Assembly (NCBI RefSeq): GCF_004340525.1
Contig: NZ_SLWX01000004.1
Coordinates: forward strand, 62,001 to 126,000
DNA length: 64,000 nucleotides
Direction of reading: 5' to 3'
From: Chromatocurvus halotolerans
GTDB taxonomy: Bacteria > Pseudomonadota > Gammaproteobacteria > Pseudomonadales > Halieaceae
Positions 33,222 through 43,902 of the stretch are shown here, one piece after another (within the stretch, counting starts at the first letter, position 1; every line of letters begins with the position of its first letter). Made by a program: the position numbers and the translations under genes. The notes under the pieces were generated by a model. The model made no database searches. It worked only from the letters and a program-made list of their open reading frames with translations, and had not been told where the DNA came from.

Positions 33222-34265
33222 ATCACCGACAACACAGTCACTAGCCCGGCATCCGGTGGCAAAGCAGGTAGCCAGCCTTTCCATACGCTCCCCGGAAATA
33301 TCGTCTGCATTGATGCCGATTATGTGCAGCCGGAAATTGCCTGTTTCTATCTGGTTGGCGACAGCGGCGAGTATGCCCTGATTGAAACCGGCACCAACCA
33401 CAGTCTCGACAACCTGCGGCGCGCGCTGGACCACTTCCGCATTGAGGACTCACAGATACGCTACATCGTGCCCACGCATGTGCATCTGGACCATGCCGGC
33501 GGCGCCGGGCGTTGTCTGCAGGAGTTTCCCGAGGCAGAGCTTCTGGTTCACCCGCGCGGCGCACGCCACCTGATCGACCCCGGAAAACTGGTGGCAAGCT
33601 CCATTCAGGTGTATGGAAAGGAGACCTTCGCGGCACTCTATGGCGAGATTGTCCCGGCGCCTGCGGCGCGCACCCGCGTGCTCGAGGATGGCGCCACCTT
33701 CAGGATAGGACAGCGCACGCTGCAGGCCGTGCACACCCGCGGCCACGCAGAGCACCATTTCTGCCTGTGGGACGAACAGACCCGGGGCTGGTTCAGCGGC
33801 GACATGTTCGGCATCAGCTACCCGGGACTGCGCTTTGCGCAGGGCGATTTCGTGCTGCCCGCCACCACGCCGACGCAGTTCGATCCGGATGCGTACATCG
33901 CGTCAGTCCGGACCCTCGCGGCGCGCAATCCCACTATGATGTATCTCACGCATTTCAGTGCCCTGCCCTTCCGGCCCGAGCAGGTCGACAGGCTGTGTGA
34001 CCAGTTGGCGCACTATGATGCGATTGGTAGCACACTCGCTGCGGCTTCGGGGGATGACACCGGACGCGACGGGGGCGGGTACCTGCAGGCGCTGCAGGAT
34101 GCGGTACTTGAGCGCGCTCGGCATCACCTGGAGCAGCTGACGTCCCCGGAGCAGGCGCGAGCAGCGGCACAGCGCCTGACAATGGATGCCCAGCTGAACG
34201 CGCAGGGCATCGCCTTCCGGCAGGCACAATCCGACAGCAGCAAGCATGGAGAAACCCGAGCATGA
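33222..34265 (+). CDS. Metallo-beta-lactamase-fold hydrolase, probable non-canonical ATC start
   Basis: The zinc-binding motif is THVHLDHAGG (HxHxDH), with further ligand segments HTRGHAEHH and WFSGDMFG. The first conventional start is GTG 33324. However, the frame upstream continues family-like sequence (FHTLPGNIVCIDADYVQPEI), the usual first strand of the fold. No ATG, GTG or TTG exists in that extension. ATC 33222 has an ideal AGGAGA ribosome site at 33210-33215, six bases before it, and gives 347 residues. The stop overlaps yghU (ATGA). The substrate is unknown; lactonase or thioesterase activity is possible. Confidence 0.8.
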   Translation: MTDNTVTSPASGGKAGSQPFHTLPGNIVCIDADYVQPEIACFYLVGDSGEYALIETGTNHSLDNLRRALDHFRIEDSQIRYIVPTHVHLDHAGGAGRCLQEFPEAELLVHPRGARHLIDPGKLVASSIQVYGKETFAALYGEIVPAPAARTRVLEDGATFRIGQRTLQAVHTRGHAEHHFCLWDEQTRGWFSGDMFGISYPGLRFAQGDFVLPATTPTQFDPDAYIASVRTLAARNPTMMYLTHFSALPFRPEQVDRLCDQLAHYDAIGSTLAAASGDDTGRDGGGYLQALQDAVLERARHHLEQLTSPEQARAAAQRLTMDAQLNAQGIAFRQAQSDSSKHGETRA

Positions 34266-35112
34266 GCAACGAGACCGGCTACACGCCCCCCGAGGTCTGG
34301 ACCTGGGACAGCGAGAGCGGCGGCAAGTTTGCCAGCATCAACCGGCCGATTGCCGGCCCGACACACGAAAAGGAACTGCCTGTCGGCAAACATCCCCTTC
34401 AGCTGTATTCCCTGGCGACGCCCAACGGGGTGAAGGTGACCGTGATGCTGGAAGAGCTGCTGGCCCTTGGCATCCGCGGTGCGGAGTACGATGCCCACCT
34501 GATCAACATCGGTGAGGGCGATCAGTTCGGCAGCGGCTTTGTCGCCATCAACCCGAACTCAAAGATTCCGGCGCTGCTGGACAACAGCACCTCGCCACCC
34601 ACCCGGCTTTTCGAGTCCGGCGCCATGCTGGTGTACCTGGCGGAGAAGTTCGGCCACTTTCTCCCCACCGAACCCTCGGCGCGGGCGGAATGCCTGTCCT
34701 GGCTGTTCTGGCAGATGGGCAGCGCCCCCTTCCTCGGCGGTGGCTTCGGGCACTTCTACGCCTACGCGCCGGAAAAGTACGAGTACCCCATCAATCGCTA
34801 CGCGATGGAGGTCAAGCGCCAGCTCGACGTGCTCGACCGCAATCTGTCCGAGCGTCGCTACCTATGCGGCGATGAGTACACCGTGGCCGACATCGCCACC
34901 TGGCCCTGGTACGGCGTGCTCGTGATCGGCGAGATCTACGATGCCCAGACCTTCCTCGACGTCGCTTCCTACAAACACGTGACCCGCTGGGCCAACGAGA
35001 TTGCGGCACGTCCCGCCGTCGAGCGCGGCCGACGGGTCAATCGCGTCTGGGGCCCCGAGGAAGAGCGGGTGCCGGAGCGCCACGACGCCAGCGACCTGGA
35101 CCCGGGATCAGC

Positions 35113-35116
<4 letters not shown>
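34262..35116 (+). CDS. yghU: Glutathione S-transferase YghU
   Basis: The 284-residue protein matches E. coli YghU over its full length, including the extended N-terminus (WTWDSESGGKFASINRPIAG, then THEKELPVGKHPLQLYSL) and the C-terminal ERHDASD. Active-site Thr/Asn lie in TPNGVKV; glutathione contacts include NPNSKIPAL and ESGAMLVYLAEKFG. Nu-class GSTs reduce disulfide bonds using two glutathione molecules. It is translationally coupled to the MBL gene before it and the methyltransferase after it. Confidence 0.95.
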
Positions 35117-35871
<755 letters not shown>

Positions 35872-35889
35872 CGGCCCTGCAGCGACGTT

Positions 35890-36837
35890 TCAGGCCAGCA
35901 ACACGCTCAGGAGAATGACCGCAACCGCCGCCGCTGACGCAAGGACAAGGTAGGAAAAGGACAACAGCATCCATTTCCAGAGGGTCAGCGCCCAGCCCTG
36001 GGCATAGACCCGTTTCAGCGATAGCAGAAAGTACACAGGCATCCAGACCGCCAGGGCCGTTTCCAGGCCGTCGAGCAGAGAAGACAGTGACTCCATTCCT
36101 CCCCGGCTCGCCGCAGACGCGGCCGTCTGCAGGCCCACCAGCAGCAGAATGGCGAGAAACAGGAAGGCGTGACCGTGCACCGCGTGGATGAGGTGCTCCA
36201 CGTAGTAGCGCCCCGCGAAGGGATAGACGAGGCGCATAAAAAACGCGAACAGGGGCACGAGCAGCAGCATGCTCCTGGGGATCATCTCGAGCAGATCGCC
36301 GATGAAATCGTTCGGATCATTCTGGATACGCTCGGCGCTTCGCTGCAGTCGGGCTTCCAGCTGGCGATTGTTCTCGGGGGACAGCCAGGGAATATTCACG
36401 AAAACCCGTCCATCGATGAATTCCACCCCCTCTGACTCCGATGTCGGAACGTCGCGTGGCTCCGTTTCGCGACTCTCCAGCGGTGCCCCGTCCGGCACGA
36501 TACTGATCACACGCTCGCCTCCGGTCAGGTTGAGCAACCAGAGAAAGAAGATGCAGACCAGGCTGGTGACCAGGAACAGCCGCAGGGGCGGTACGTAGCG
36601 ATAGCGTCGTCCGGCAATGTACTCGCAGGTGAGAAAACCGGGGCGAAAGAACAGCGCTGACAGCGTTCTCGCCGCCCGCGACCTGAAGCTGAAGACGTCC
36701 TCGAACAGCTCGTGAACCAGCGCGCCGAAGAAGCGGATGGTCGACCTGTCAGGCTGCCCGCAGGCATGACAGTAGGGGCCGCTGAGCGCGGTAGCGCAGT
36801 TCTTGCAGGTGCTGATTGTCTCGCTCTGATCTGTCAC
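35890..36837 (-). CDS. DUF3667 membrane protein with zinc ribbon
   Basis: GTG 36837 gives 315 residues; the frame is open to 36921 but without a ribosome site. An N-terminal CxxC...CxxC zinc ribbon (CKNCATALSGPYCHACGQ) is followed by the DUF3667 region (LVHELFEDVFSFRSRAART, then FLTCEYIAGRRYRYVPPLRL) and about five membrane helices. The function of the family is unknown. It converges with the methyltransferase gene. Confidence 0.8.
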   Translation of the reverse strand: MTDQSETISTCKNCATALSGPYCHACGQPDRSTIRFFGALVHELFEDVFSFRSRAARTLSALFFRPGFLTCEYIAGRRYRYVPPLRLFLVTSLVCIFFLWLLNLTGGERVISIVPDGAPLESRETEPRDVPTSESEGVEFIDGRVFVNIPWLSPENNRQLEARLQRSAERIQNDPNDFIGDLLEMIPRSMLLLVPLFAFFMRLVYPFAGRYYVEHLIHAVHGHAFLFLAILLLVGLQTAASAASRGGMESLSSLLDGLETALAVWMPVYFLLSLKRVYAQGWALTLWKWMLLSFSYLVLASAAAVAVILLSVLLA

Positions 36838-37016
36838 TGTTATCCGCGCCGGATGGCGCTGGCCCGAGGCAGCGATGGAAAAACCAAGATAGCACCAGTC
36901 GGCCGGGGTGAAAACGGACACAACGCCGTTGCCCTGGCGCCGAACCGCTCTGCCTGCGCTTGTCCCCCGCCACTCAACATCGTAGATTGCAGTCTGCCAT
37001 CAATAGGAGAACCCGC

Positions 37017-37418
37017 ATGGGCACGAAGCTGGACGCCGTCCGCCATCTCATTGCCTGTTGGGAGCGCCGCGATATTGACGCTGTGCTCGCCTGTCTGAGC
37101 GATGACATCGAGTATCACTGGGACATGGGCGCCCGACCCATCCGCAGCAAGGAAACCATGCGCAAGTTTCTTAACAATTACTCGGGAAACTATGAGCAGA
37201 AGCGCTGGGACATTCTCAACCATGCGGAAAACGGCGAGCTGCTACTGATCGAGGGTCACGAGGAGCTCTGGGACCACGAGCATCAGCGCACGATTCAGCA
37301 GCCCTTCATGCAGGCCTATGAATTCCGCGATGGCCTTATCTCGCGCTGGCGCGATTATTACGACTCGAAGAACATGGCCCCGCCCGAGCAGGCCAGTGTG
37401 GCTCCCGGGAATGACTGA
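37017..37418 (+). CDS. SnoaL/NTF2-like protein
   Basis: ATG 37017 with an AGGAG ribosome site gives 133 residues; the frame opens earlier at 36960. The fold is that of small NTF2-like cones (limonene epoxide hydrolase/SnoaL group): HLIACWERRDIDAVLACLSD, DDIEYHWDMGARPI and RDGLISRWRDYYD. These bind small hydrophobic molecules; the substrate is not evident. It overlaps the next gene by eight bases. Confidence 0.8.
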   Translation: MGTKLDAVRHLIACWERRDIDAVLACLSDDIEYHWDMGARPIRSKETMRKFLNNYSGNYEQKRWDILNHAENGELLLIEGHEELWDHEHQRTIQQPFMQAYEFRDGLISRWRDYYDSKNMAPPEQASVAPGND

Positions 37419-38505
37419 GACCGCTGTCACCGCCGCCGCATCGCCGTCACAGCGTCGCCCGTATCGCGTCATCCAGTGGGCGACCGGAGCGATGGGCAAG
37501 ACCTGCCTGCGCAGCGTTATCGACCATCCCGACCTCGAGCTGGCGGGGCTGTATGTTTACAGCGACGCCAAGGCGGGTCGCGACGCCGGCGACATTGCCC
37601 GGCGTGAACCGACTGGCGTGATGGCAACGCGCAGCATCGACGATATCCTGGCGCTGGAGGCCGATGTCGTGCTGCACTGCCCGCTGCTGAAGTTCCCCTA
37701 CAACGCCCACGACGACGATGTCTGTCGCTTGCTGGCCTCGGGCAAGAACGTCATCTCCATCAACAATTACTTTCATCCGGCGAGCCTGGGAGAGGCCCAC
37801 GCGGAACGGCTCAAGGCGAGCTGCGAACGCGGTGGAAGCACGCTGGCCGGCACGGGCATCAACCCGGGACTGATCGCCGAGCGCTTCGCGCCCGTTGTCT
37901 CGGGCTTGCTCACCGAGCTGGAGAGCCTTCTGTGTCGCGAGGTGTATGACTGCATCGACATGCCCAACGCCAACTACGTGTTCGACGTCATGGGCATGGG
38001 AGCCCGTCCCGAGGAGGTCGACCTGGAGAACGGTCCTCTCGCCACCCTGTTCGGCGCTATGTACCGTCAGTGTGTCGGCGCCCTCGCCGAAAGACTCGAG
38101 CTGCCGCTGACAGACATACGCAACGACCACCAGGTCACGCTGGCACCGCGGGACATAAAGGCCCGCGCCGGCACCATCCGCGCCGGCACGGTTGCCGCCA
38201 CCAACTGGCAGATCCACGGGCTGATCGGCGAGAGGCGCGTGATCACCCATTCGGTCAACTGGGTGATGGGCGGGGACGTGCCGGGTTATGAACAGTTCAG
38301 CCACTGGGAGGTCTCGCTGCGCGGCAAGCCGGGTATCGACATCCGCATGGACCTGGTGGAGCCGGAGAATACCGGCGTGAAGACCACGGCGGTGCAGTAC
38401 GGTGTTGCCGGTATGGTGACCCAGGCGATTCCGCACGTGGTGTCGGCCCCGCCGGGGCTGATGACATTTCCCGGCGCACCGCACTACACGCCGCGCCTAT
38501 CCTGA
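37411..38505 (+). CDS. Dihydrodipicolinate reductase-like NAD(P)-dependent oxidoreductase
   Basis: ATG 37411 gives 364 residues. The N-terminal Rossmann domain has VIQWATGAMGKTCLRSVIDH and LAGLYVYSDAKAGRDAG, as in the DapB-like/2,4-diaminopentanoate dehydrogenase group, not true DapB (which is about 270 residues). It is coupled to the SnoaL-like gene upstream and followed by an SDR. The substrate is unknown; similar genes occur beside lipid and steroid catabolism. Confidence 0.8.
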   Translation: MTETAVTAAASPSQRRPYRVIQWATGAMGKTCLRSVIDHPDLELAGLYVYSDAKAGRDAGDIARREPTGVMATRSIDDILALEADVVLHCPLLKFPYNAHDDDVCRLLASGKNVISINNYFHPASLGEAHAERLKASCERGGSTLAGTGINPGLIAERFAPVVSGLLTELESLLCREVYDCIDMPNANYVFDVMGMGARPEEVDLENGPLATLFGAMYRQCVGALAERLELPLTDIRNDHQVTLAPRDIKARAGTIRAGTVAATNWQIHGLIGERRVITHSVNWVMGGDVPGYEQFSHWEVSLRGKPGIDIRMDLVEPENTGVKTTAVQYGVAGMVTQAIPHVVSAPPGLMTFPGAPHYTPRLS

Positions 38506-38540
38506 TAAGCCAACCACCACGCACACAAGGGAGCAGAGAC

Positions 38541-39299
38541 ATGCAGGTAGAAAACAGCGTCGCCATCGTTACCGGCGGCAATCGCGGCATTGGCGAGGCA
38601 TTTGTGCGCGAGTTGCTGGCCGCCGGTGCGAGCAAGGTCTACGTCGGCGCACGACAGCTGGAAAACGCCGATCATCTGCAGCAGGCCTTTCCCAACCGCG
38701 CGATTGCCGTCGCCCTTGACGTCACGGACGAAGCGTCGGTAAATGCCGCCGCAGCCGCCTGCGACGACGTGTCGATTGTCATCAACAACGCCGGTGCCTT
38801 CCACAATGAACGGCTGCTGGGCGCCGAGAGCATGGACGCCGCCCGCAACGAAATGGCGGTAAACTATTTCGGGCCGCTGGCCATGTCACGCGCCTTCGCG
38901 CCGATCCTGGCCAGAAATGGCGGCGGAGCGATCATCAATGTGCTGTCGGTCGGGGCCATTCTCGCGGTACCCAATATGGGCGGCTACAGTCCGTCGAAAT
39001 TCGCGGCACACGCACTGACTACCATCCTGCGCGCGGAGCTGGCCGACCAGGGAACCCAGGTCGGCTGCCTGATTGTCGGCTCGGTGGACACGCGCATGGC
39101 GAGCCATGTTGCCGGCAACAAGGAAAAGCCGGAAGATATCGCCAGAGCCGGTATCAAGGCCATTGAGAAGAACATCCACGAAATGGATACCGACCTGTTC
39201 GCGCTTACCACGCGCGCCGCACTGCACCGCGACCCGGCGACGCTGGAAAAGCGCATGGCTGCCACGGTGCATGCCACGGATCTTTCCACGGGCCGCTGA
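38541..39299 (+). CDS. Short-chain dehydrogenase/reductase
   Basis: This 252-residue SDR has TGGNRGIG at the N-terminus, INNAGAF and the catalytic YSPSKFA (Tyr-x-x-x-Lys), with an upstream Ser in VLSVGAILAV. A ribosome site (AAGGGAG) precedes the ATG. Substrate unknown. It lies between the DapB-like and the DUF1295 genes, in the same direction. Confidence 0.88.
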   Translation: MQVENSVAIVTGGNRGIGEAFVRELLAAGASKVYVGARQLENADHLQQAFPNRAIAVALDVTDEASVNAAAAACDDVSIVINNAGAFHNERLLGAESMDAARNEMAVNYFGPLAMSRAFAPILARNGGGAIINVLSVGAILAVPNMGGYSPSKFAAHALTTILRAELADQGTQVGCLIVGSVDTRMASHVAGNKEKPEDIARAGIKAIEKNIHEMDTDLFALTTRAALHRDPATLEKRMAATVHATDLSTGR

Positions 39300-39342
39300 T
39301 TCACCGGCCGCCAACCCAACCTTATCAAGGAGAAACCTCACC

Positions 39343-40143
39343 ATGGAGCTACTGCTGTCCGTCCTCGGTATCAACCTGCTGGTCGTGATGACAATGATGG
39401 CTGCGCTGTGGATGATCAGCATTCCCCTGCGCGACGTCTCCTTCATCGACAGCTTCTGGGCGCTCGGCATGGTGATCGTGGCCGCCACGACCTACGCCAT
39501 GGTAGGCGACGGCGCCGCGCGCCAGCAGCTGCTGCTGTTCCTCACCGCTGTCTGGGGCATACGCCTGGGCCTGCACCTGTTCCTGCGCTGGCGGCGCGAG
39601 GGCGCCGACCGCCGCTATGTGGCGCTGCTGGCCAAGGCGCCTGGCAATCCGCACCTGTTCAGCCTGCGCAAGGTGTTTCTCCTGCAGGGCCCGCTGCTGT
39701 GGCTGGTCGCGCTCCCTGTGCAGCTCGGGCAGATCGACGCCACGCCGGCATCGCTGGGCATTATCGCCATGGCGGGCGCGGCGCTCGCAGTGATTGGCAT
39801 TCTGTTCGAAACGGTGGGTGACTGGCAGCTGGCGCGCTTCAAGGCGGATCCGGCGAGCGAAGGCAAGGTCATGGACAAGGGGCTGTGGCGCTACACCCGT
39901 CACCCGAACTATTTCGGCGATGCCTGTGTGTGGTGGGGCCTTTATCTTGTTGCCGCAGAGACGACGACCGGACGCTGGGCAATCATCTCGCCCATCTTCC
40001 TGACCTTCATTCTGGTGAAGTGGAGCGGCGCCGCCCTGCTCGAACGGCGCCTGAAGCGCTCGCGCCCCGGCTATGTGGACTACATTGAGCGCACCAGCAG
40101 CTTTTTCCCCTGGCCGCCCAGACCACCCAAGTCCGGGGCGTGA
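39343..40143 (+). CDS. DUF1295 / steroid 5-alpha-reductase-like membrane protein
   Basis: ATG 39343 with an AAGGAGA ribosome site gives 266 residues and about seven membrane helices. The signature DVSFIDSFWALG near the N-terminus and GLWRYTRHPNYFGDACVWWG near the C-terminus place it in DUF1295, related to steroid 5-alpha reductases and isoprenylcysteine methyltransferases. It may reduce a lipid double bond with NADPH. It ends the run of same-strand catabolic-type genes. Confidence 0.88.
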   Translation: MELLLSVLGINLLVVMTMMAALWMISIPLRDVSFIDSFWALGMVIVAATTYAMVGDGAARQQLLLFLTAVWGIRLGLHLFLRWRREGADRRYVALLAKAPGNPHLFSLRKVFLLQGPLLWLVALPVQLGQIDATPASLGIIAMAGAALAVIGILFETVGDWQLARFKADPASEGKVMDKGLWRYTRHPNYFGDACVWWGLYLVAAETTTGRWAIISPIFLTFILVKWSGAALLERRLKRSRPGYVDYIERTSSFFPWPPRPPKSGA

Positions 40144-40158
40144 CGCCGGCTTTTCGCG

Positions 40159-40635
40159 CTACTCGGCGGTGGCTGACGCGCCGCCGGGAGCGGTCATCCC
40201 CATTTCGCTGAGCAGCTGGGCACGATCGTAGTATTCCCGCCACTCGGCAACGGCGCCGTCGCGTATGACCAGGACGCCGACAACCGGCACGGCGCCGCGC
40301 TTGCCCTTGAATACAAACTCGTCGACCCGCTCGATGATCACCGTGTCGCCATCAACGACCACGCGCTTCAGATCCAGATTGAGCTCCTCGATGCCCGCAA
40401 ACAGCGGCGCGAGGTGACTGCGCAGGCTGTCGCGACCGACCACCGGCGCGCTCATCATGCTGTGCAGCACACCGTCTGGCGTGAACAGCCCGATGACCCG
40501 GTCGAGGTCGACGTCATTCCAGGCGTCGACCATATCCATGGTGACTGATTCGGGGTCCTCGGCGCGTGCAGGTAGGGCGAGCACTGCCAGCAAAGCCATG
40601 CAGAGCAGACTGAGCTTCAGATTGGTCAGATTCAT
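40159..40635 (-). CDS. Exported SnoaL/NTF2-like protein
   Basis: ATG 40635 with a GGAGAGA ribosome site gives 158 residues. A signal peptide (LSLLCMALLAVLALPARAED) precedes an NTF2-like domain: MDMVDAWNDVDLDRVIGLFT, VVGRDSLRSHLAPLF and GAVAEWREYYD. Unlike the SnoaL-like protein at 37017 it should be periplasmic. It converges with the DUF1295 gene. Function unknown. Confidence 0.82.
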   Translation of the reverse strand: MNLTNLKLSLLCMALLAVLALPARAEDPESVTMDMVDAWNDVDLDRVIGLFTPDGVLHSMMSAPVVGRDSLRSHLAPLFAGIEELNLDLKRVVVDGDTVIIERVDEFVFKGKRGAVPVVGVLVIRDGAVAEWREYYDRAQLLSEMGMTAPGGASATAE

Positions 40636-40766
40636 CGGGGATTCTCTCCGTGTATGGGCACGGCCCTCAGAAACAGGCAGGCCATTCTCAGCCGCTGCGC
40701 TGTATCGCCAGACTCGTTCTGCGACGTTACTACCTGCCGGAGGCGACAACAAGCACCGACTTGAAA

Positions 40767-41780
40767 TCAGTCGGTATCATTCCTGACCGGTGCCGGCGCG
40801 GAACCGGTTTCAGGATTGTAATGCGGGTTGCCTGGATTGAGGGGATCTGGACCGCGACCCGGATCGGTTGCAGATTCGCGCCACGCGCGGTATAGCAGAT
40901 CCCGCAGCATGGTTGCGCCGACACCGGTTCGCTGGAGAATAAGCCGGCGCGCCTCGTCATTCTCTGGATCTTCAAAAGCGCCGCCCTTCTCGAGAATGTA
41001 AATAGGCTCCATCCAAGTTGCGCTTTCATCAAGAAACTCCAGCACCTGAGTGAACAGGTCGCCTGTCTGCCGGCCCAGTTCCTTAACGTGATCCCTGACA
41101 TCGTTTTCCGTCAGGCCAATGTCGTCGACGAACCGGGTCTCCACCCTGCCGTGGATACTTCTATCGGTGGTATATCCCTCAGGGTTTTCGCCACGCCATC
41201 CATCACTATGGATAGAAACGTGAAGCGGCTGGGCGCCGTCGCCGATGTAATGCCCCAGACGAATAACGTCAAACGCCAATGCTCGCTCGAGATCCTGAGT
41301 ATCCTTGCCTTGCCCAGACAGGGTTCGGTGGATACGCATACCTGCGACCAGGCGTCCGTAGGCCTCCATAACGGCATAGGGCAGGGTTCCGGTCCACCGG
41401 ATGTTGGTTCGGAGTGCCTCCTCCGACGCGGGATCTCTGGCTTTGCGTTGCTCGTCCAGCAACGCAATCAGGAACTCATGTCGGGACCTGGGGATCACCT
41501 CCAAAAACGAAAATTGCTCCCGAAACCAACCATGATTCGGGTCTTCCTCCATCTTCGAGAAAGGCTCTGACGGGCTGCGCCACGCATCCGGCAACAGTGC
41601 CAGATTGCCAATGAAATCCGTGTACTTCAGTAGGAACACCGGCCCGTCCGCAGGCAAAGTCTCCAACGCTACCCGATCGATCGCCGTGTGGGCGCGCGGC
41701 CCCCACGCACTCGCAGGGACCGCAAAGCCGATAAGCACAATTCCTGCAACGACGATCCGCTTTGTGATTTGAGGCATCAT
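40767..41780 (-). CDS. Secreted S1/P1-type zinc nuclease or phosphoesterase
   Basis: The 337-residue precursor has a signal peptide predicted to be cut after Ala25 (VPASA), leaving Trp26 as the new N-terminus. In S1/P1 nucleases and zinc phospholipase C this N-terminal Trp binds the zinc cluster. Other ligands are visible: WGPRAH, LLPDAWRSP, NHGWF and LGHYIGDGAQPLH. The family splits single-stranded nucleic acids and 3'-nucleotides; a phospholipid substrate is also possible. It is the last gene of the TonB receptor operon, 61 bases after GH92. Confidence 0.85.
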   Translation of the reverse strand: MMPQITKRIVVAGIVLIGFAVPASAWGPRAHTAIDRVALETLPADGPVFLLKYTDFIGNLALLPDAWRSPSEPFSKMEEDPNHGWFREQFSFLEVIPRSRHEFLIALLDEQRKARDPASEEALRTNIRWTGTLPYAVMEAYGRLVAGMRIHRTLSGQGKDTQDLERALAFDVIRLGHYIGDGAQPLHVSIHSDGWRGENPEGYTTDRSIHGRVETRFVDDIGLTENDVRDHVKELGRQTGDLFTQVLEFLDESATWMEPIYILEKGGAFEDPENDEARRLILQRTGVGATMLRDLLYRAWRESATDPGRGPDPLNPGNPHYNPETGSAPAPVRNDTD

Positions 41781-41841
41781 TCTTTGGCTCCTGGGGAAAT
41801 TCAGTCAGTCGAGGCTCTGAACCCAATGGCGGAAAGCGCTT

Positions 41842-43902
41842 CTAGTCCGGGTCTGGACGCGTTACATTTTCGCAAGCCATGTCACGGCTTGAGGAAAAGT
41901 GCAGGACACCGCCGGCGACAAGACTCGCGTGCTCTATCTGATTGGATTCTATGGGCTCACCCTCAAAGGCTGGTGGCCCTGAATCTAAACTGCGGCTTAC
42001 CGCGATATGTACCTGCTGGTCTTTTCCCGTACTAATGACGGCACGGCAAACTGTGGGCAAGCCGATAACATATTCAGGTTTTCCGGGTATCAGCGGATAC
42101 AACCCGAGCGACCCCCACACATACCAGGCAGACATGGTGCCGGCATCGTCGTCCATGCCATCAGCAAATCCCTGGGGCGCCAGCGCAAAGCTGGGGCCAT
42201 GCCATGGTGTGGATCTCTTGCCGGCGTTGGTGTAGCCGTGATCGACGCTCTCGTTGAGATAGCGACGGACAATTGCGGCGGTTGCCGACCGGTCGCCACT
42301 CCAGGACAGCATCCAGGGAACGTGAATGCTCGGCTGGTTGGTCATATTGTAAAGGTTGTCATTGAAGAACTGCGCCAGTTCAGGCCGCAGTCGTTCGGCT
42401 AGCGTGTCCGCAAGCCAGGGCAGGTCAAACACCGGGGCCCAGCGGTACTGCCAGATCGTGCCCTGGTAGAGGCCGCGGGCCCCGACCACGTCAGCGTCAT
42501 CGTCCAGTTGATCAAATACCTGAAGCCAGTCGTCACGATACTCCAATGCCTGGGACCGGAATCTATCAGAGGTGGCGGTATCACCCAGTTCTTTTGCCAG
42601 CTCCGCAATGGCCCAATCGTCGTAGGCGGCCTCAATCCGTTCATCTGGCGTGCGACGCACCAGTGAAGGACTCTCTGTGACCATATTGGTGAGAGCCGCG
42701 CGGGCGTCAAAATTGGTAATGCCCTTGCGGTAAAAATCCAGCAGCGCTACGCCAGCATGCTCGGTGCGAACAGTGAGGAATGGCTCTGTGCCAGTCGCCC
42801 ACCGATGCTTGCCTTCGTCATACAACGCCGCCAATGAGCGGGCGATGTCGCCGGCGCGGGCCGGGTCAATCAGCCCAATGAGCGGCAGCTGCGTGCGGTA
42901 GTTATCCCATAACGCCCAGCTTGTATAGCGCTGTTGACCGTCATCAACGCGCTTCAGCTGTCCATCACTACCACGATACCGGCCATCCGGATCCGCAATG
43001 GCAACAGGTGTCTGCATGACGCGAAACAGCGACGTGTAGAAGAGCGCGCGCTGCTCCTTTGGTGCCTCGATACTGATGCGCCCAAGCTCTTCTTCCCACT
43101 TGGCCATAGTGGCGGCCGCCACCTCCTCGAGGACTCGGTTGGCAAGCTCGGCACGACGGACCGCTGCGGCGGCTGTACTGTCTACCGAAGACAGACCCGT
43201 GCGTACCTCGATCGTATCGCCAGCTTCAGCGCTCAATTGCAGGCTGGCGACGCCGTCGTCATCGATAGTTATCACGCCTTCCGGCACCTTGCCCTGATGG
43301 CGTATGACGCTTGCAGTGTAAAGCGTGTAGCTGCCAACGTTACATACCGTGCCAGCCCGCAGGGTGGCCCGCAAGTCATCCGCCTGTGTGTTGTCCCAGT
43401 GCGCTGCGATACGATCTGCATAAGCGGGGCGCGGGTCAATGGCCAGGTCGACTTTGCCCGTGCGTGGCACGGTGAAGCGCAAAATGCCCGCACCGCGCGT
43501 CGCTGTGGCTTCAGCGATCAACCCGTTTCCATAGCCCACGCGATAATAGCCGGCACTGGCGAGCTCGGTAGACTTGTCGATGCGTTTGCTGTCCGGAAAG
43601 TCTGCGTAATGTAGACTGATTCGAAGATCGCCTCCGGCGCCGCCGCAGCCAACTCCGACTGCGCGGGTGTGCGACAGCCCGAGCAGCTCCGTCGCGGCAT
43701 AGTCATAGCCTGCATGGTTGGCCGCGTTGGTATCCGGCCCGAGCTGGACCATGCCGTAGGGGGCTACCGCAGCCGGGCTCAGCTGGCCGAAATCACTGAG
43801 CGTTCCAACAAAGGGGTCAACGAGGCGCGCCGGGGTGTCTGTCGCGAGGACGGGAAGAGACAGTGACAGCAAGAAAAAAACGTTCAGTCTTCGCATGTTC
43901 AT
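41842..43902 (-). CDS. GH92 alpha-mannosidase
   Basis: GH92 enzymes are Ca-dependent exo-alpha-mannosidases, mostly alpha-1,2. The 686-residue precursor has a signal peptide (RRLNVFFLLSLSLPVLA). N-terminal domain: VDPFVGT, GQLSPAAVAPYGMVQLGPDT and YDYAATELLGLSHT. The catalytic (alpha/alpha)6 domain has SWALWDNYRTQLPL, HVPWMLSWSGDRSA and the strongly conserved MDDDAGTMSAWYVWGSLGLY with PLIPGKPEYVIG. It overlaps the DUF218 gene by four bases. Confidence 0.93.
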   Translation of the reverse strand: MNMRRLNVFFLLSLSLPVLATDTPARLVDPFVGTLSDFGQLSPAAVAPYGMVQLGPDTNAANHAGYDYAATELLGLSHTRAVGVGCGGAGGDLRISLHYADFPDSKRIDKSTELASAGYYRVGYGNGLIAEATATRGAGILRFTVPRTGKVDLAIDPRPAYADRIAAHWDNTQADDLRATLRAGTVCNVGSYTLYTASVIRHQGKVPEGVITIDDDGVASLQLSAEAGDTIEVRTGLSSVDSTAAAAVRRAELANRVLEEVAAATMAKWEEELGRISIEAPKEQRALFYTSLFRVMQTPVAIADPDGRYRGSDGQLKRVDDGQQRYTSWALWDNYRTQLPLIGLIDPARAGDIARSLAALYDEGKHRWATGTEPFLTVRTEHAGVALLDFYRKGITNFDARAALTNMVTESPSLVRRTPDERIEAAYDDWAIAELAKELGDTATSDRFRSQALEYRDDWLQVFDQLDDDADVVGARGLYQGTIWQYRWAPVFDLPWLADTLAERLRPELAQFFNDNLYNMTNQPSIHVPWMLSWSGDRSATAAIVRRYLNESVDHGYTNAGKRSTPWHGPSFALAPQGFADGMDDDAGTMSAWYVWGSLGLYPLIPGKPEYVIGLPTVCRAVISTGKDQQVHIAVSRSLDSGPPAFEGEPIESNQIEHASLVAGGVLHFSSSRDMACENVTRPDPD

